64,000 nt of DNA from Pseudomonadaceae bacterium (GTDB lineage: Bacteria; Pseudomonadota; Gammaproteobacteria; Pseudomonadales; Azotimanducaceae). Positions within the stretch are counted from its first letter, which is position 1. Every line of letters starts with the position of its first letter. The translations under genes and the position numbers were made by a program. Below are positions 53,294 through 62,806 of the stretch, piece after piece. Below the pieces are notes generated by a model that saw only the letters and a list, made by a program, of their open reading frames with translations, had not been told where the DNA came from and did not search any database. The stretch lies in assembly GCA_024743175.1 (NCBI GenBank), contig JANSXA010000006.1, positions 248,001 to 312,000 of the forward strand, written 5' to 3'.

Positions 53294-55902
53294 TGGCTGA
53301 GATCACCTGTAAAGCGGGCGTCGATAGTGAGCGCGAGTCGCCGGTTCGGAAACGACGGGGTTTAGCCCACGACGATGAGCCCGCCGGACCGCTGCCGCGC
53401 AACCCGAATGACAATGAGGCATCGTTGTTCCAGCAGGTGCGCAATTTCTTGTTTGGCGACAACGGCGGCGCGCGCTATTCCGACCTTGAAAAACTGTGTG
53501 ACCGTTCGGGCTTATCGGATTACCTACCGTGGAAGCTGTATCGCCGTGAAGATCATGCGTACCTGAACGTGAACAATACGGTCGGTTACCTGTGGGAGTG
53601 TACGCCGATCCCGTTTGCCGGATTGAATGAGGTCAAGCAACTCGAATCGCTGATTCGCGCCGATTTCCCGAAAGACACGGTGTTGCAGTTCTGCTTCTAC
53701 AGTGACCACGACGTCACGGGCTTTGTCGATGCGTTCCAAAGAAACAAGACACGACGCGACCCGCTGGTTAAGAAAAACATTGAAGCGTACAGCGATTTTC
53801 TTGAGGAAGGCTCGGATGGGATCCGAAAGTGCCACGGCATTCCGTTGCGTAATTTCCGGCTGTTCGTCGCGCTCTATTCCAAAGGTCAATTGTCGGAAGA
53901 CATCGTTTCGATTACCGAAGAAATGCTGACGGGTGCGCATTTGTATCCGCGACGACTACCCATCGAAGGCTTCCTGCAATTCGCAAGGAACCTACTCAAT
54001 GGTCGCAAGCACGGCGGGTCTATTGGAACGTTCGATGAATCGTTACCCATTCGAAAGCAGATTATCAGCGCGGACACTGATATCGATTTTCGTGCCTTGC
54101 CATACCGCTTGGGCAATATGTATGCAAAATGTCTGACGCCAAAAGCAAACCCAAAGCGAGTTGATCCACTGAAGTCCAACACGCTGATCGGTGGGATTCG
54201 GGGCGTGTCCGAAGACGCCGAACAGATTACCTCCCCGTTCCTTTGGACCTGCAGCATCGTTTTCGACGATTTGAAATTCTCTCTGCATCAGAAAGCCAGC
54301 ATGACCATGATGCAAAAAAGCGGCGGGAGCTTCGCCGCTGCGATTCAGCGCCGGATGGAAGAGTTTGGTTGGGCGCTCGACAAGTTTGAGAGTGATCGAT
54401 TTGTCACCATTGTGCCGTCATTGTGGGTGTTTGATGAGGATCCACAGAAACTGCGTGACAGTGCGTCCCGCGTCAAACGCATCTGGGAGTCAAAAGATTT
54501 TGTGATGCAGGAAGAAACGATCATGAGCAAGGCGCTGTTGATCGCGTCTTTGCCGTTTGGGCTGTACACAGATCGTGGCAACGTCGCAAAAATGGAGCGC
54601 TATTTCATCTGTCATGCGGCGGCCGTCGCGCGCTACCTACCCATTCAGGGTGATTTTCGGGGCGCCAGTGAACCGGTACTGGCGTATGTTGGCCGAAAAG
54701 GGCAGCACATTGGCGTTGATCTCTTTGACAACCGGTCGAACAACCACAACTTTTTGGTCGCGGCCGAATCCGGCTCGGGTAAGTCGTTTCAGTTGAATAA
54801 CCTTTGCGGCAACTACTACGCCACAAACGCCCTGATTCGCATTGTCGATATCGGTTACTCCTACGAAAAACTGTGCAACACCTGCCACGGTCGGTTCATG
54901 GACTTTGGCAAAGAAAAACCCGTCATCAACCCCTTCATGGGCGCTCATCGGGACGAAGAAGACAAACAGAAAAACCAGGTCGCCGCCGCAAACATTGTTG
55001 CTGAAATGGCCTATTCGGCCTCGGGTGCTGCACTGTCAGAAACGGAATGGACGCTCATAAAGGGGGCGGTAGATGCGGCGTTTCGATCAGGCAACGTCGA
55101 ACGCGGCGTGGATTACGCCGAGGAATGGCTGCGCAAGTTCCCAGAGATGAGCCCGGACATGGACGGGCGGGATGTGGAGTTCGCACGCAGCAAGGCGCAC
55201 GAGCTGGCCTTTAACCTTCGCGACTTCACGAGCAAAGGCCAGTACGGCTCGTTCTTCAACGGACCGTCGACGTTCGATATCGCGACCGATGATTTTGTAG
55301 TACTCGAGCTGGATCAGCTTAAAGGCGTGAAGGAACTGTTTACCGTTGTCGTGATGCAGGTGATGAACAGCGTCACCCAGGATCTGTATCTATCTGATCG
55401 GAGTGATCGGCGATTTATCCTATTCGAGGAGGCAGCCTCGTTCTTAAAGCAGAACGGCGTACACGACTTGTCCCGTCTTGCGATGATTATCGAGGAAGGC
55501 TTCCGCCGTGCCCGGAAATATCACGGCAGTTTTGGCGTTGTGCTGCAGTCGATGGTTGACCTGAAGAGTTTTGGGTCTATCGGCGACGTGTTACTCAACA
55601 ACGCAGCCTACAAGTTCATGCTCGAAGGCAAGGACTACCCAAAGGCGATCTCGGAAGGCCTGATTGACTATCAAGGCTTGGCTGTGGAGCTCCTGACGTC
55701 GATCAAGAACAACAAGCCTCGCTATTCTGAAATGTTCCTCGAAACACCGTTTGGCGCTGGCGTGGCGCGTTTGGTGGTTGACCCCTGGAACTACTGGGTC
55801 AATACGTCGGCTGGCGATGAAGTGGCCGCGTTCAACAAGTTGATCAAGCAGGGTAAAACGCCCATTGAAGCCATCAGCGAACTGTCTGGGATCGCGCTGT
55901 GA
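53293..55902 (+). CDS. traC: TraC, T4SS assembly ATPase (VirB4-like)
   Basis: 869 residues, nearly the F length (875). The N-terminal half has the TraC-type domain (EDHAYLNVNNTVGYLWECTPIPFAGLNE). The ATPase half has Walker A ESGSGKSFQLNNL at about 491-503, Walker B RRFILFEEAASF at about 704-715 and RRARKYHGSFGVVLQSM. It is a cytoplasmic ATPase that powers pilus assembly at the inner membrane. It overlaps the next gene by 4 bp. Confidence 0.95.
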   Translation: MAEITCKAGVDSERESPVRKRRGLAHDDEPAGPLPRNPNDNEASLFQQVRNFLFGDNGGARYSDLEKLCDRSGLSDYLPWKLYRREDHAYLNVNNTVGYLWECTPIPFAGLNEVKQLESLIRADFPKDTVLQFCFYSDHDVTGFVDAFQRNKTRRDPLVKKNIEAYSDFLEEGSDGIRKCHGIPLRNFRLFVALYSKGQLSEDIVSITEEMLTGAHLYPRRLPIEGFLQFARNLLNGRKHGGSIGTFDESLPIRKQIISADTDIDFRALPYRLGNMYAKCLTPKANPKRVDPLKSNTLIGGIRGVSEDAEQITSPFLWTCSIVFDDLKFSLHQKASMTMMQKSGGSFAAAIQRRMEEFGWALDKFESDRFVTIVPSLWVFDEDPQKLRDSASRVKRIWESKDFVMQEETIMSKALLIASLPFGLYTDRGNVAKMERYFICHAAAVARYLPIQGDFRGASEPVLAYVGRKGQHIGVDLFDNRSNNHNFLVAAESGSGKSFQLNNLCGNYYATNALIRIVDIGYSYEKLCNTCHGRFMDFGKEKPVINPFMGAHRDEEDKQKNQVAAANIVAEMAYSASGAALSETEWTLIKGAVDAAFRSGNVERGVDYAEEWLRKFPEMSPDMDGRDVEFARSKAHELAFNLRDFTSKGQYGSFFNGPSTFDIATDDFVVLELDQLKGVKELFTVVVMQVMNSVTQDLYLSDRSDRRFILFEEAASFLKQNGVHDLSRLAMIIEEGFRRARKYHGSFGVVLQSMVDLKSFGSIGDVLLNNAAYKFMLEGKDYPKAISEGLIDYQGLAVELLTSIKNNKPRYSEMFLETPFGAGVARLVVDPWNYWVNTSAGDEVAAFNKLIKQGKTPIEAISELSGIAL

Positions 55903-57851
55903 AGATCTATTCTGGCAGCTTGGCAGTGCTGCTCTTGACGAGCGTTAGCGTGCACGCTGGTCCTGAGGACGTGACCGCCGCTGAAGATGCGGCCGCGTCG
56001 TTTCAGCAAATTGTGGGTACGCCGCAGGCGATTCAAGACAATCTAACAAATCCACTTTTGTCGGACGCGCAAATGCAAACCCCCGACGGCATCGCGTTTG
56101 ATGCGCAGCTCATCTGTCAGCAAGAAGATGGCTTTATGGAAGTGCTCATCACGCCGAGTGCAACCGGCGATATCGGGGCTATCCATATTCAGCAAGACAC
56201 AACCCTGGACGGCGTGTATGACCGTGTGTATTCGACGCCAACGCACGCCTCGGGGGTGTGCGCTAACGGTTTCGTGTCGTGCACGCCAGGCACGTGGGAC
56301 AACTGCCGCAACTACCAGTGGACTGCGGGCGATAACAATCACCTGGACGTCGTCGAGGTTGGACTCAGCCAACTGGGTGGGTGTTACTGCCTGAATAATT
56401 ATTGCGGCGCGGGGCTGCTCGTTAATAACCTGGATACAACTGTTGCCGCGGTAGGTGGCGGTGCCGCTGCAGCACTGGCCGCCAATAACCCTTACTACGC
56501 CATCACCAATGTTCGGGTTAACGGCCCAACGGCAGAGTATTTTGGGCAGAACACGGCGCAGTGTGGCGCGCCAGGTCCTAGCCAGTTAACGAGCTATTTT
56601 GCAGCACACGCGGCGCTGCCGAGTGATGCGAACGCTGCCGCCGCCGCAGATGACGTGTATCAGCTTATCGCAAGCTCGCCGGCCGCGACGCAAAGCGATT
56701 TAACACAGGTTGGTTGCGATATTCGTCGGTCGGTAACGATGGATGAAATCGATCTCAACGACATCATCGACTACAACAGCGGATCGGGATCGGTATCGCC
56801 GTGTGGTGCCAATTGTCTGCAATTGATTTTGGGAACCGTGGGCGACAACTATTGGGGTCCGGCGGCGTGCTCGATGTTCGAACACAACGTGCAATTCAAT
56901 GTTCTGCGTCCGGACCGCATTGTCAGCGCGACCCTGACCCAGGCCAATTGGGACGACTGGATCCAGGTGCGAGCCAACTCGGACCTCATCTGGAGCGGAC
57001 CAAACCCGTGGTTAGGTCATGGTAATCCCCCCGGTCGGTGTGAACGTTTAACAAATTGGAATCAAACCCCGAACGTGAATTTCACGAATAGCCTCACCGC
57101 CGGTGGCCTGGTGGACTTCAACATTCGCGTTGCGGTGGCAGGGTTTGGAGAAGGGTATGCCTATGCGCGCGTCACCGTAGATACCTCGTGTGAGTTGCAA
57201 CCCGACGTTGTATTGGATGGTTGTCAAGCCTATCAGGCGGAACCGGAGTGCAATCTGGTGGATGAAATCGTGGACGGCGTAGAGACCGTTCGCAACAACA
57301 CAGCAACCGGCTTAACGCCAATACCCTCCACGAGGACCATCAGCGGTGTCGCGTGTTCAGCGGACGTTACTCGTGATTGGTGGGACAAGCGCCGTACCTA
57401 TGAGTGCTTCAGCAACAACGATTACGACTTCACATCTGACCTGGAGCGTAAAGCGTTTATTCAGGCAAGCGCGACACCAACCACGTATCAGGATCGAATC
57501 ACGGATGTTGATACCGGCGCTATCACGATTACCTCAGGGACCATGGTGTTGATTGATGAAGTGCCCGTTCCGGCGTGTGTGTCCGCGTGCAAGACACGGC
57601 GGGAACGTATTCGCAACGATGTCGGGCGTTCGGGTGTTGTTTCTGATCAGAACACGGTGCCGGCCACTTACGACATGCTTTATCACGAGTGTGATCAAAG
57701 CAATGTCTGCCCACTGGGCGCTGGTGAAGAGATTGTCAAAGACTGCGGTTGCATCGATGAATTCGCAGAAGCCTCCGTGGTGATGCAGTTAGTGAGAATG
57801 GGAGGTCAGGACATCCTATGTTCAAGCGGCACTCAACAACCTGTTCAGTAA
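55899..57851 (+). CDS. Large cysteine-rich exported protein, TraN-like
   Basis: 650 residues with a signal peptide (MKIYSGSLAVLLLTSVSVHA). It is cysteine-rich throughout. The segment LSQLGGCYCLNNYCGAGLLVNN (about 158-180) resembles a motif of TraN-type mating-pair stabilisation proteins, and repeated C-x-C/C-x3-C patterns occur toward the C-terminus (PACVSACKTRRERI, VKDCGCIDEF). The typical TraN C-terminal signature is absent here and is instead found in the next gene. Either TraN is split in two or this is a second adhesin-like protein of the pair-stabilisation machinery. It overlaps the following gene by 34 bp in another frame. Confidence 0.65.
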   Translation: MKIYSGSLAVLLLTSVSVHAGPEDVTAAEDAAASFQQIVGTPQAIQDNLTNPLLSDAQMQTPDGIAFDAQLICQQEDGFMEVLITPSATGDIGAIHIQQDTTLDGVYDRVYSTPTHASGVCANGFVSCTPGTWDNCRNYQWTAGDNNHLDVVEVGLSQLGGCYCLNNYCGAGLLVNNLDTTVAAVGGGAAAALAANNPYYAITNVRVNGPTAEYFGQNTAQCGAPGPSQLTSYFAAHAALPSDANAAAAADDVYQLIASSPAATQSDLTQVGCDIRRSVTMDEIDLNDIIDYNSGSGSVSPCGANCLQLILGTVGDNYWGPAACSMFEHNVQFNVLRPDRIVSATLTQANWDDWIQVRANSDLIWSGPNPWLGHGNPPGRCERLTNWNQTPNVNFTNSLTAGGLVDFNIRVAVAGFGEGYAYARVTVDTSCELQPDVVLDGCQAYQAEPECNLVDEIVDGVETVRNNTATGLTPIPSTRTISGVACSADVTRDWWDKRRTYECFSNNDYDFTSDLERKAFIQASATPTTYQDRITDVDTGAITITSGTMVLIDEVPVPACVSACKTRRERIRNDVGRSGVVSDQNTVPATYDMLYHECDQSNVCPLGAGEEIVKDCGCIDEFAEASVVMQLVRMGGQDILCSSGTQQPVQ

Positions 57852-59131
57852 TCGCCTGGTTCCTCACGGCGTGCCTCGCGTTAGGGCAGGTAACGCTGTC
57901 CGCGGATCCGATCGTCTGTGTCGAGGATCTGAATGGCAATGGCGATACGACCGAGCCCGGGGAAATGGCCGGTTGCGTTGGCTCTGATCAGCTGTGTCCA
58001 ATCAACGCGACAGATTGCACACCCGGTGTGACAGAGGTTTGCCCGATTGCGGGAAACGTTTGCAGCGCAGGCGTTTGCAACACGCCCGGCACCTGTGAGG
58101 CGATCGACGTCTTTGGTTCACCCATTTACTTCTGCCCAACGATTACCGGCGGAGGTGGTTTTTTTGGTAACGATCTCGGGGCATGCACAACCGCATGTGC
58201 AAGCGCCATGCAGGTGTGCACAGCAGCACCCGGCGACTACACCTGTCCACTAGGGAATGAGTTCGCGTGCATCGACAATGCCGGCGTTCAGCAATGTAGT
58301 GCAAATGCCTGCGTCGATTTGGCGACATCACCGCCGGTTGATACGCCGCTGCAAGGGCAGGGGACAATGCTCATTGATGACGGTGATCGAGACCAAGACG
58401 GGTTTTGTCTTGGCGCAACGGTCATTTTTAATGGGCGCGCCATGGAGTGCCTGCCGTCGGGACTGTCTACCGCCTTCCAAGACTGTTGTGAAGCGCAGGG
58501 CGAAATCTATACCGATTCAACGGGTAGCGCAGTCCAGAGCACGCTGACCAACAAAGCCATTATTGCAACGTTTCAAGCCGCAACCACCGCCTACGGGGCC
58601 TATTCTGCCGCAGTAGCTTCTGGTGCCTCTACGGGTGCTGCCGCATCGGCGGGTGCAACCGCCGCTGGTGATGTTTTTGCTGTCGCATTCGATCCAACCA
58701 CGCTTGTTATTGCCATAGCGATTGCGCTGGTACTGGAGTGGTTAACCAGAGCCTGTCCGCAGGAGAGTTTGGAAGCGGCGGCGTTGGTTGCGTCCGAGTA
58801 TTGCGTCGAGCTCGGTTCGTATTGTAAGCGCCGCATTCTCGGGTCGTGTGTGCAACGTGGTCGATCACAATGCTGTTTCAACTCAAAACTGGCCAAAATC
58901 ATTCACGAACAGGGGCGTGCGCAATTGAGCACGTTCCCGAACGGCTTTGGGGATGTCGAAGCACCCGATTGCCGAGGATTTACCCCCGAAGAGTTTCAGG
59001 CACTGGACTTTTCGAAAATCGATCTCACCGAATACTACGACGACATAACGCAAGCGTCGGATGCGGTGATCCAACAAACCATTCAAGACGGAGTGCAGCG
59101 GTTCAATGATACCCAAGGTCCTGGCGGCTAG
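57818..59131 (+). CDS. traN: TraN-type mating-pair stabilisation protein (C-terminal signature)
   Basis: 437 residues with its own signal peptide (about 1-29, ending TLSA). The N-terminal half is full of cysteines (CPINATDCTPGVTEVCPIAGNVCSAGVCNTPGTCEAI). A hydrophobic stretch lies around 290-305 (TLVIAIAIALVLEWL). The C-terminal third has the TraN signature YCVELGSYCKRRILGSCVQ, SQCCFNSKLAKIIHEQGRAQL and PDCRGFTPEEFQALDFSKIDLTEYY. TraN sits in the outer membrane and stabilises donor-recipient contact. It is shorter than F TraN (602), consistent with the upstream gene supplying the missing part. It overlaps traW by 26 bp. Confidence 0.85.
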   Translation: MFKRHSTTCSVIAWFLTACLALGQVTLSADPIVCVEDLNGNGDTTEPGEMAGCVGSDQLCPINATDCTPGVTEVCPIAGNVCSAGVCNTPGTCEAIDVFGSPIYFCPTITGGGGFFGNDLGACTTACASAMQVCTAAPGDYTCPLGNEFACIDNAGVQQCSANACVDLATSPPVDTPLQGQGTMLIDDGDRDQDGFCLGATVIFNGRAMECLPSGLSTAFQDCCEAQGEIYTDSTGSAVQSTLTNKAIIATFQAATTAYGAYSAAVASGASTGAAASAGATAAGDVFAVAFDPTTLVIAIAIALVLEWLTRACPQESLEAAALVASEYCVELGSYCKRRILGSCVQRGRSQCCFNSKLAKIIHEQGRAQLSTFPNGFGDVEAPDCRGFTPEEFQALDFSKIDLTEYYDDITQASDAVIQQTIQDGVQRFNDTQGPGG

Positions 59132-59678
59132 CGCGCTGCTATTTGCGCAAGGTGTGTTGGCTGAATCGGTGACGATTGGCCAGACCTATCCTATTGCAGA
59201 GCGCGATGCGTTAGAGGAAATCGAAGGCCGCGCAAAAGAAGTCGATTGGGCGAAAGCGTTAGAGAACATGACTTGGTCGGCAAAGAACGGGTATCTCGTG
59301 CCACGCGCAGCGGTTGATCAAACCCGTCACTACGTGCCTTGGTACACAATTGAATTTGATGTGCGAGACCAGTTCGGACAGGTTATTTACCCACAAGGGT
59401 TTCAATTTAACGTGTTGGAACACATCACGCTGCCTTACCGAGTTGTCATCATCGATCCGTCTGATGTGGCCTGGGTCAAGCCACGGCTTAAAGACAGCGA
59501 TATGGTCATTCTGACCAATGGGGACTTTGAAGAAGCGAGCGAAGTCTTAGAACGGTCCACGTTTATGCTAGATGAAAAGACCAAAACGCGGCTCGGCATT
59601 GAGGCGGTGCCATCGATCGTGACTCAGTTCGGCGATAGGTTTGTCGTTGAAGAGTTCTTCGTGGAGGTAGAGGCGTGA
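59106..59678 (+). CDS. traW: TraW, pilus assembly protein
   Basis: 190 residues; F TraW is 210. A signal peptide (ending GVLA) is followed by the family start ESVTIGQTYPIAERDALEEIEGRAKEVDW, then YVPWYTIEFDVRDQFGQVIYPQGFQFNVLEHITLPYRVVIID and a C-terminal thioredoxin-like GIEAVPSIVTQFGDRFVVEEF. It acts in the periplasm with TrbC, TraU, TraF and TraH in pilus extension. In F TraW and TrbC are sometimes fused; here they are separate. It overlaps both neighbours. Confidence 0.92.
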   Translation: MIPKVLAASALLFAQGVLAESVTIGQTYPIAERDALEEIEGRAKEVDWAKALENMTWSAKNGYLVPRAAVDQTRHYVPWYTIEFDVRDQFGQVIYPQGFQFNVLEHITLPYRVVIIDPSDVAWVKPRLKDSDMVILTNGDFEEASEVLERSTFMLDEKTKTRLGIEAVPSIVTQFGDRFVVEEFFVEVEA

Positions 59679-60670
59679 GACGGCAGCATCTATTTTTGGC
59701 GCCAATCGTTGTCACAGTAATACTCATGCTTCTGTTCATTTCCGTCGACGCTGAAGCGAGTGAATGCACGGGTCCGGGGATTAACCCGGTTACGGATGTT
59801 TCGTGGCAGTGCATTTTTCCGATTCAAATTGCCGGTATTGTTCAGCTTGGCTCGAATCCCGACGACGCTGACGACATTGCTAATCCGGTTTGCGTCTGCA
59901 CGGGCGGCACCGTTCCAAAGTTTGGGCTGACGGTCAGTTTTTGGGAGCCGTCTCGGCTGATTGACACGGTGTCGGATCCTTACTGCCTGATGGCGTTGGG
60001 GTCGAAGCTTGCCAATCCCAGGCCGGGGAGCCTCGGTGGTTCGATGGACCGTGACGAGAACAGCCAACGCGCATTCCAACAAATGCACTACTACATCTTT
60101 CCAGTTTGGGCGATCCTGGATCTATTTACTGATATCCAATGTTTGCAGGACGAAACGTTTGATGTCGCCATGATGTCTGAGCTCGTCCCGACCTGGAACG
60201 ACGACATCCTGTCCACCATTGTGAACCCGGAAGCCGTGCTTTTTGCAAACCCCGTGTCGCAATTGGCCTGTGCAGCAGATGCCTCAGAGGTCCTATTAGG
60301 TAAGCCGCGCAACGAGTTGTTTTGGTGTATGGGCAGCTGGGGCAGTGTTTACCCCCTCGCCGGGTCCATCACGCTAACGGATTACGTCGAGGCGAACGCT
60401 GGCTTGGCGGCACGAAGTATCTACTTTATGGGCAGAACCGGGCTGTTGTGGGACACAGCCCTCGATGGGTGTTCATTGCAGTACACGCCAATCTGGCGCA
60501 AAGACCGCTTCAAGCTGCAGCTCGCCAAGCCGGTAAAAGATGCGTCGTGTCATCGTATCGGGCGATCGGGGCTTCTATGGACGGCCTACAAACAGCCGCC
60601 GACACAGAGCGATAATTTCTCTTGGGTGATGTTTAAGAAAATCAATTGTTGTGTGACCTATGAATACTAG
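59675..60670 (+). CDS. traU: TraU, conjugative DNA transfer protein
   Basis: 331 residues, the same as F TraU (330). It begins at GTG 59675 with a GGAGGTAGAGG site. After a signal peptide (ending VDAEA) comes CTGPGINPVTDVSWQCIFPIQIAGI, typical of TraU, then PVCVCTGGTVPKFGLTVSFWEPSRLIDTVSDPYC and VMFKKINCCVTYEY at the end. It contains many conserved cysteines, in keeping with the DsbC-like gene upstream. It is required for DNA transfer more than for pilus making in F. Overlaps trbC by 11 bp. Confidence 0.94.
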   Translation: MRRQHLFLAPIVVTVILMLLFISVDAEASECTGPGINPVTDVSWQCIFPIQIAGIVQLGSNPDDADDIANPVCVCTGGTVPKFGLTVSFWEPSRLIDTVSDPYCLMALGSKLANPRPGSLGGSMDRDENSQRAFQQMHYYIFPVWAILDLFTDIQCLQDETFDVAMMSELVPTWNDDILSTIVNPEAVLFANPVSQLACAADASEVLLGKPRNELFWCMGSWGSVYPLAGSITLTDYVEANAGLAARSIYFMGRTGLLWDTALDGCSLQYTPIWRKDRFKLQLAKPVKDASCHRIGRSGLLWTAYKQPPTQSDNFSWVMFKKINCCVTYEY

Positions 60671-61400
60671 ATTGATGCCTCTCTTAGTTAGCGCGGTGCT
60701 GGCGAGTTTAGTTGGCGCAGCTTATGCACAACTTACCTTTGAACCCTCCGATGTGGTGAAGGCGCAAGTGGCAGAAACCGTTAGTGATCAAGTTGATGTC
60801 GCAGCCGAAGTTCAGTCAGCACTTGATGCGCTCATGGATCGGGTTAAAAGCCCGGAGTGGGTGGCGCAGCAGAGCCGCCTGAAACGTGAAATTGGTGCTC
60901 TGATGGGCGCCGAGATCGTCGACGAGCCGGAAGAAGATGCGCCGTACGTGACAGAAGACCGCTTGGTTGTCTTTGTGTCGTCATCGATGCCACTCAACAC
61001 GTTACGCAATTATGCGAAAGACCTGGATGAGATAAATGGCCTAATGGTCATGCGCGGCATGGTTGGCGGCATGAAAAGCATGGGCCCGACGCTTGCGCAC
61101 ATCAGCAAGGTGCTACGCATAGACCCGAACTGTACGGGTGGCCACTGCCCGATGCGAACGACGAACTTTGTGATCGACCCTGTGCTTTTTCGGGAAAACG
61201 GTATTGCCCAAGTGCCGGCGGCTGTTTTTGTCGAAGACATGCCGTTGGAACCCTACTGCGAACGCTTCGAAGCCGGCTCGATCCCCGCAAAAGCACGCTA
61301 TGTCGTGTACGGCGATGTCTCGGCACGGCACATGGCAACAGAGCTTTTTCGTATGTCGAAGAGTAAACCGCTAGAGCGACTTATCGAGGCAATGAAATGA
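60660..61400 (+). CDS. trbC: TrbC, pilus assembly protein
   Basis: 246 residues; F TrbC is 212. A signal peptide (ending GAAYA) precedes a variable helical part and the conserved domain DRLVVFVSSSMPLNTLRNYAKDLDEINGLMVMRGMVGGMKSMGPTL ... FRENGIAQVPAAVFVED, a thioredoxin-like fold without the CxxC active site. It works with TraW in the periplasm. It is followed, after 34 bp, by the S26 peptidase gene. The order traU-trbC-peptidase-traF differs from F, where traN stands between trbC and traF. Confidence 0.92.
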   Translation: MNTRLMPLLVSAVLASLVGAAYAQLTFEPSDVVKAQVAETVSDQVDVAAEVQSALDALMDRVKSPEWVAQQSRLKREIGALMGAEIVDEPEEDAPYVTEDRLVVFVSSSMPLNTLRNYAKDLDEINGLMVMRGMVGGMKSMGPTLAHISKVLRIDPNCTGGHCPMRTTNFVIDPVLFRENGIAQVPAAVFVEDMPLEPYCERFEAGSIPAKARYVVYGDVSARHMATELFRMSKSKPLERLIEAMK

Positions 61401-61434
61401 AGACGACCCGTGTATCAGATCGGAGGCCGCTGTG

Positions 61435-61947
61435 ATGTTAGGGGGCCTCGTACAACGGATGCTCACACCCGCCACGATCGAGTGGCGCACGTTTGGTTGG
61501 AAACTGGGAATAGTAGCTCTAGGGTGTCTCGCAATCTTTTATGCAGAGCGTCATATCTTAGTCACTGTTTCTGCGTCGGTTGATGAGCGAATCTTTTGGC
61601 GAACAAGCGCACAACCGGACAAAGGGGACTACGCCACATTCCTATTCAGCCACCCGTTGGCCGGAGAAGAACCGGTTCGATTGACAAAGCGCCTCGTCTG
61701 CTGGGAGGGCGATTTGCTGACAATCGATGGCCGCCAACACTATTGTAACGGCCAGCCCCTTGGCCTGGCCAAAGAAATTGGCCTCAATGGGCAGCCCCTA
61801 CCGCTTTTCATTTTCAATGACCGTGTACCACCCGGGAAGGCCTTTGCGTTTGGTGTTCACGCAGACTCTTTCGACAGCCGGTACTGGGGACTCATTGACG
61901 TCGCATCGACAGAACGATTGGTCCCGCTATATGGATCCGGAGGATGA
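61435..61947 (+). CDS. trhF: S26 signal-peptidase-like conjugation protein (TrhF/TraF peptidase type)
   Basis: 170 residues from ATG 61435, placed 8 bases after GGAGG. One N-terminal membrane helix (about 24-41) is followed by VSASVDERIFWRTSAQPDKGDY, where the Ser in S-V-D-E-R-I-F-W aligns with the catalytic Ser of TraF/TrhF-type peptidases. RLTKRLVCWEGD follows, with the Lys of the Ser/Lys dyad, and YWGLIDVASTERLVPLY ends the protein. Such peptidases mature pilin subunits or circularise pilins in other systems. Its presence beside a TraA-type pilin is typical of R27/SXT-like, not F, operons. Confidence 0.82.
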   Translation: MLGGLVQRMLTPATIEWRTFGWKLGIVALGCLAIFYAERHILVTVSASVDERIFWRTSAQPDKGDYATFLFSHPLAGEEPVRLTKRLVCWEGDLLTIDGRQHYCNGQPLGLAKEIGLNGQPLPLFIFNDRVPPGKAFAFGVHADSFDSRYWGLIDVASTERLVPLYGSGG

Positions 61948-61954
61948 CGTCGCT

Positions 61955-62806
61955 ATGAAACCAGGTATTTCCATGATTCCAATTCGCACTTTAACCGGTG
62001 TTGCGATACTGGGGACGTTTCTTGGGACGTCAGTTTCTCTTGCGTACGCTGAGACCGCAGGTGACACGGAGAAGAAAGGCTTCTGGTGGTACGAAGAAAA
62101 ACCGACGGAAGAAGAAGAGGAGGCCCTGGCGCAGTATGAACTGCCTGCGCTGCCCTCAATGCAAGTACTGGCCGAGATGCATCCGTTAGAGATTAAGAAG
62201 GAACTGGAGGATCGGAAGGTCTACGCAGTCTGGAAGCAAACGCCCGACGCGGTCCTTGATTACTACAAAGTGCAGGACGTCGTCCGGCGCCATGCACTTG
62301 CGTTTACTGCCCTCACAAAATACGTGATGCTTAAGAACCCAGAGCTCAATGCGCGCTCCGCATTCGCGTCATCCGGCGCCGGTCGAGATATTGAGACCCA
62401 GGTGCGTGGTGATCGCATAGAGCGATCTCTGAGTGGCTCACGCAACGACTATGCATTGATTATGTTCTCGTCGCCCGAATGTCCGTACTGCACGAGTCAG
62501 ATTAATGTTCTGAAGTACTTTGCCGACCGGCACCACTGGGTGGTTGATGACGTCGACATTACCCGGGATCACGCCTTACAGGCACGATTCAACATCACGA
62601 CCACGCCAATGACCATCCTCATTGAACGCGGCTCTGAGCGTTGGATGCCGATCGCGATTGGCCTTGAATCAGTTGTAGCGATCGAAGACAACACCTATCG
62701 AGCTGTACGGTTACTCAAAGGCGAGATTACGGAAAAACAATTTTTCACGACGGAATACCAGGATGGCGGCTTCGCCGATACCGTGGTGCCGAAAGAGGAT
62801 CAATGA
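61955..62806 (+). CDS. traF: TraF, thioredoxin-like pilus assembly protein
   Basis: 283 residues from ATG 61955; ATG 61931 would add eight residues. Signal peptide (ending SLAYA), then KKGFWWYEEKPTEEEEE, typical of TraF, and a C-terminal thioredoxin fold with ALIMFSSPECPYCTSQINVLKYFADRH (C176-P-Y-C179) and a cis-Pro loop ITTTPMTILIERG. F TraF lacks an active CxxC, so this one may be a functional oxidoreductase. It overlaps traH by ATGA. Confidence 0.92.
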   Translation: MKPGISMIPIRTLTGVAILGTFLGTSVSLAYAETAGDTEKKGFWWYEEKPTEEEEEALAQYELPALPSMQVLAEMHPLEIKKELEDRKVYAVWKQTPDAVLDYYKVQDVVRRHALAFTALTKYVMLKNPELNARSAFASSGAGRDIETQVRGDRIERSLSGSRNDYALIMFSSPECPYCTSQINVLKYFADRHHWVVDDVDITRDHALQARFNITTTPMTILIERGSERWMPIAIGLESVVAIEDNTYRAVRLLKGEITEKQFFTTEYQDGGFADTVVPKEDQ

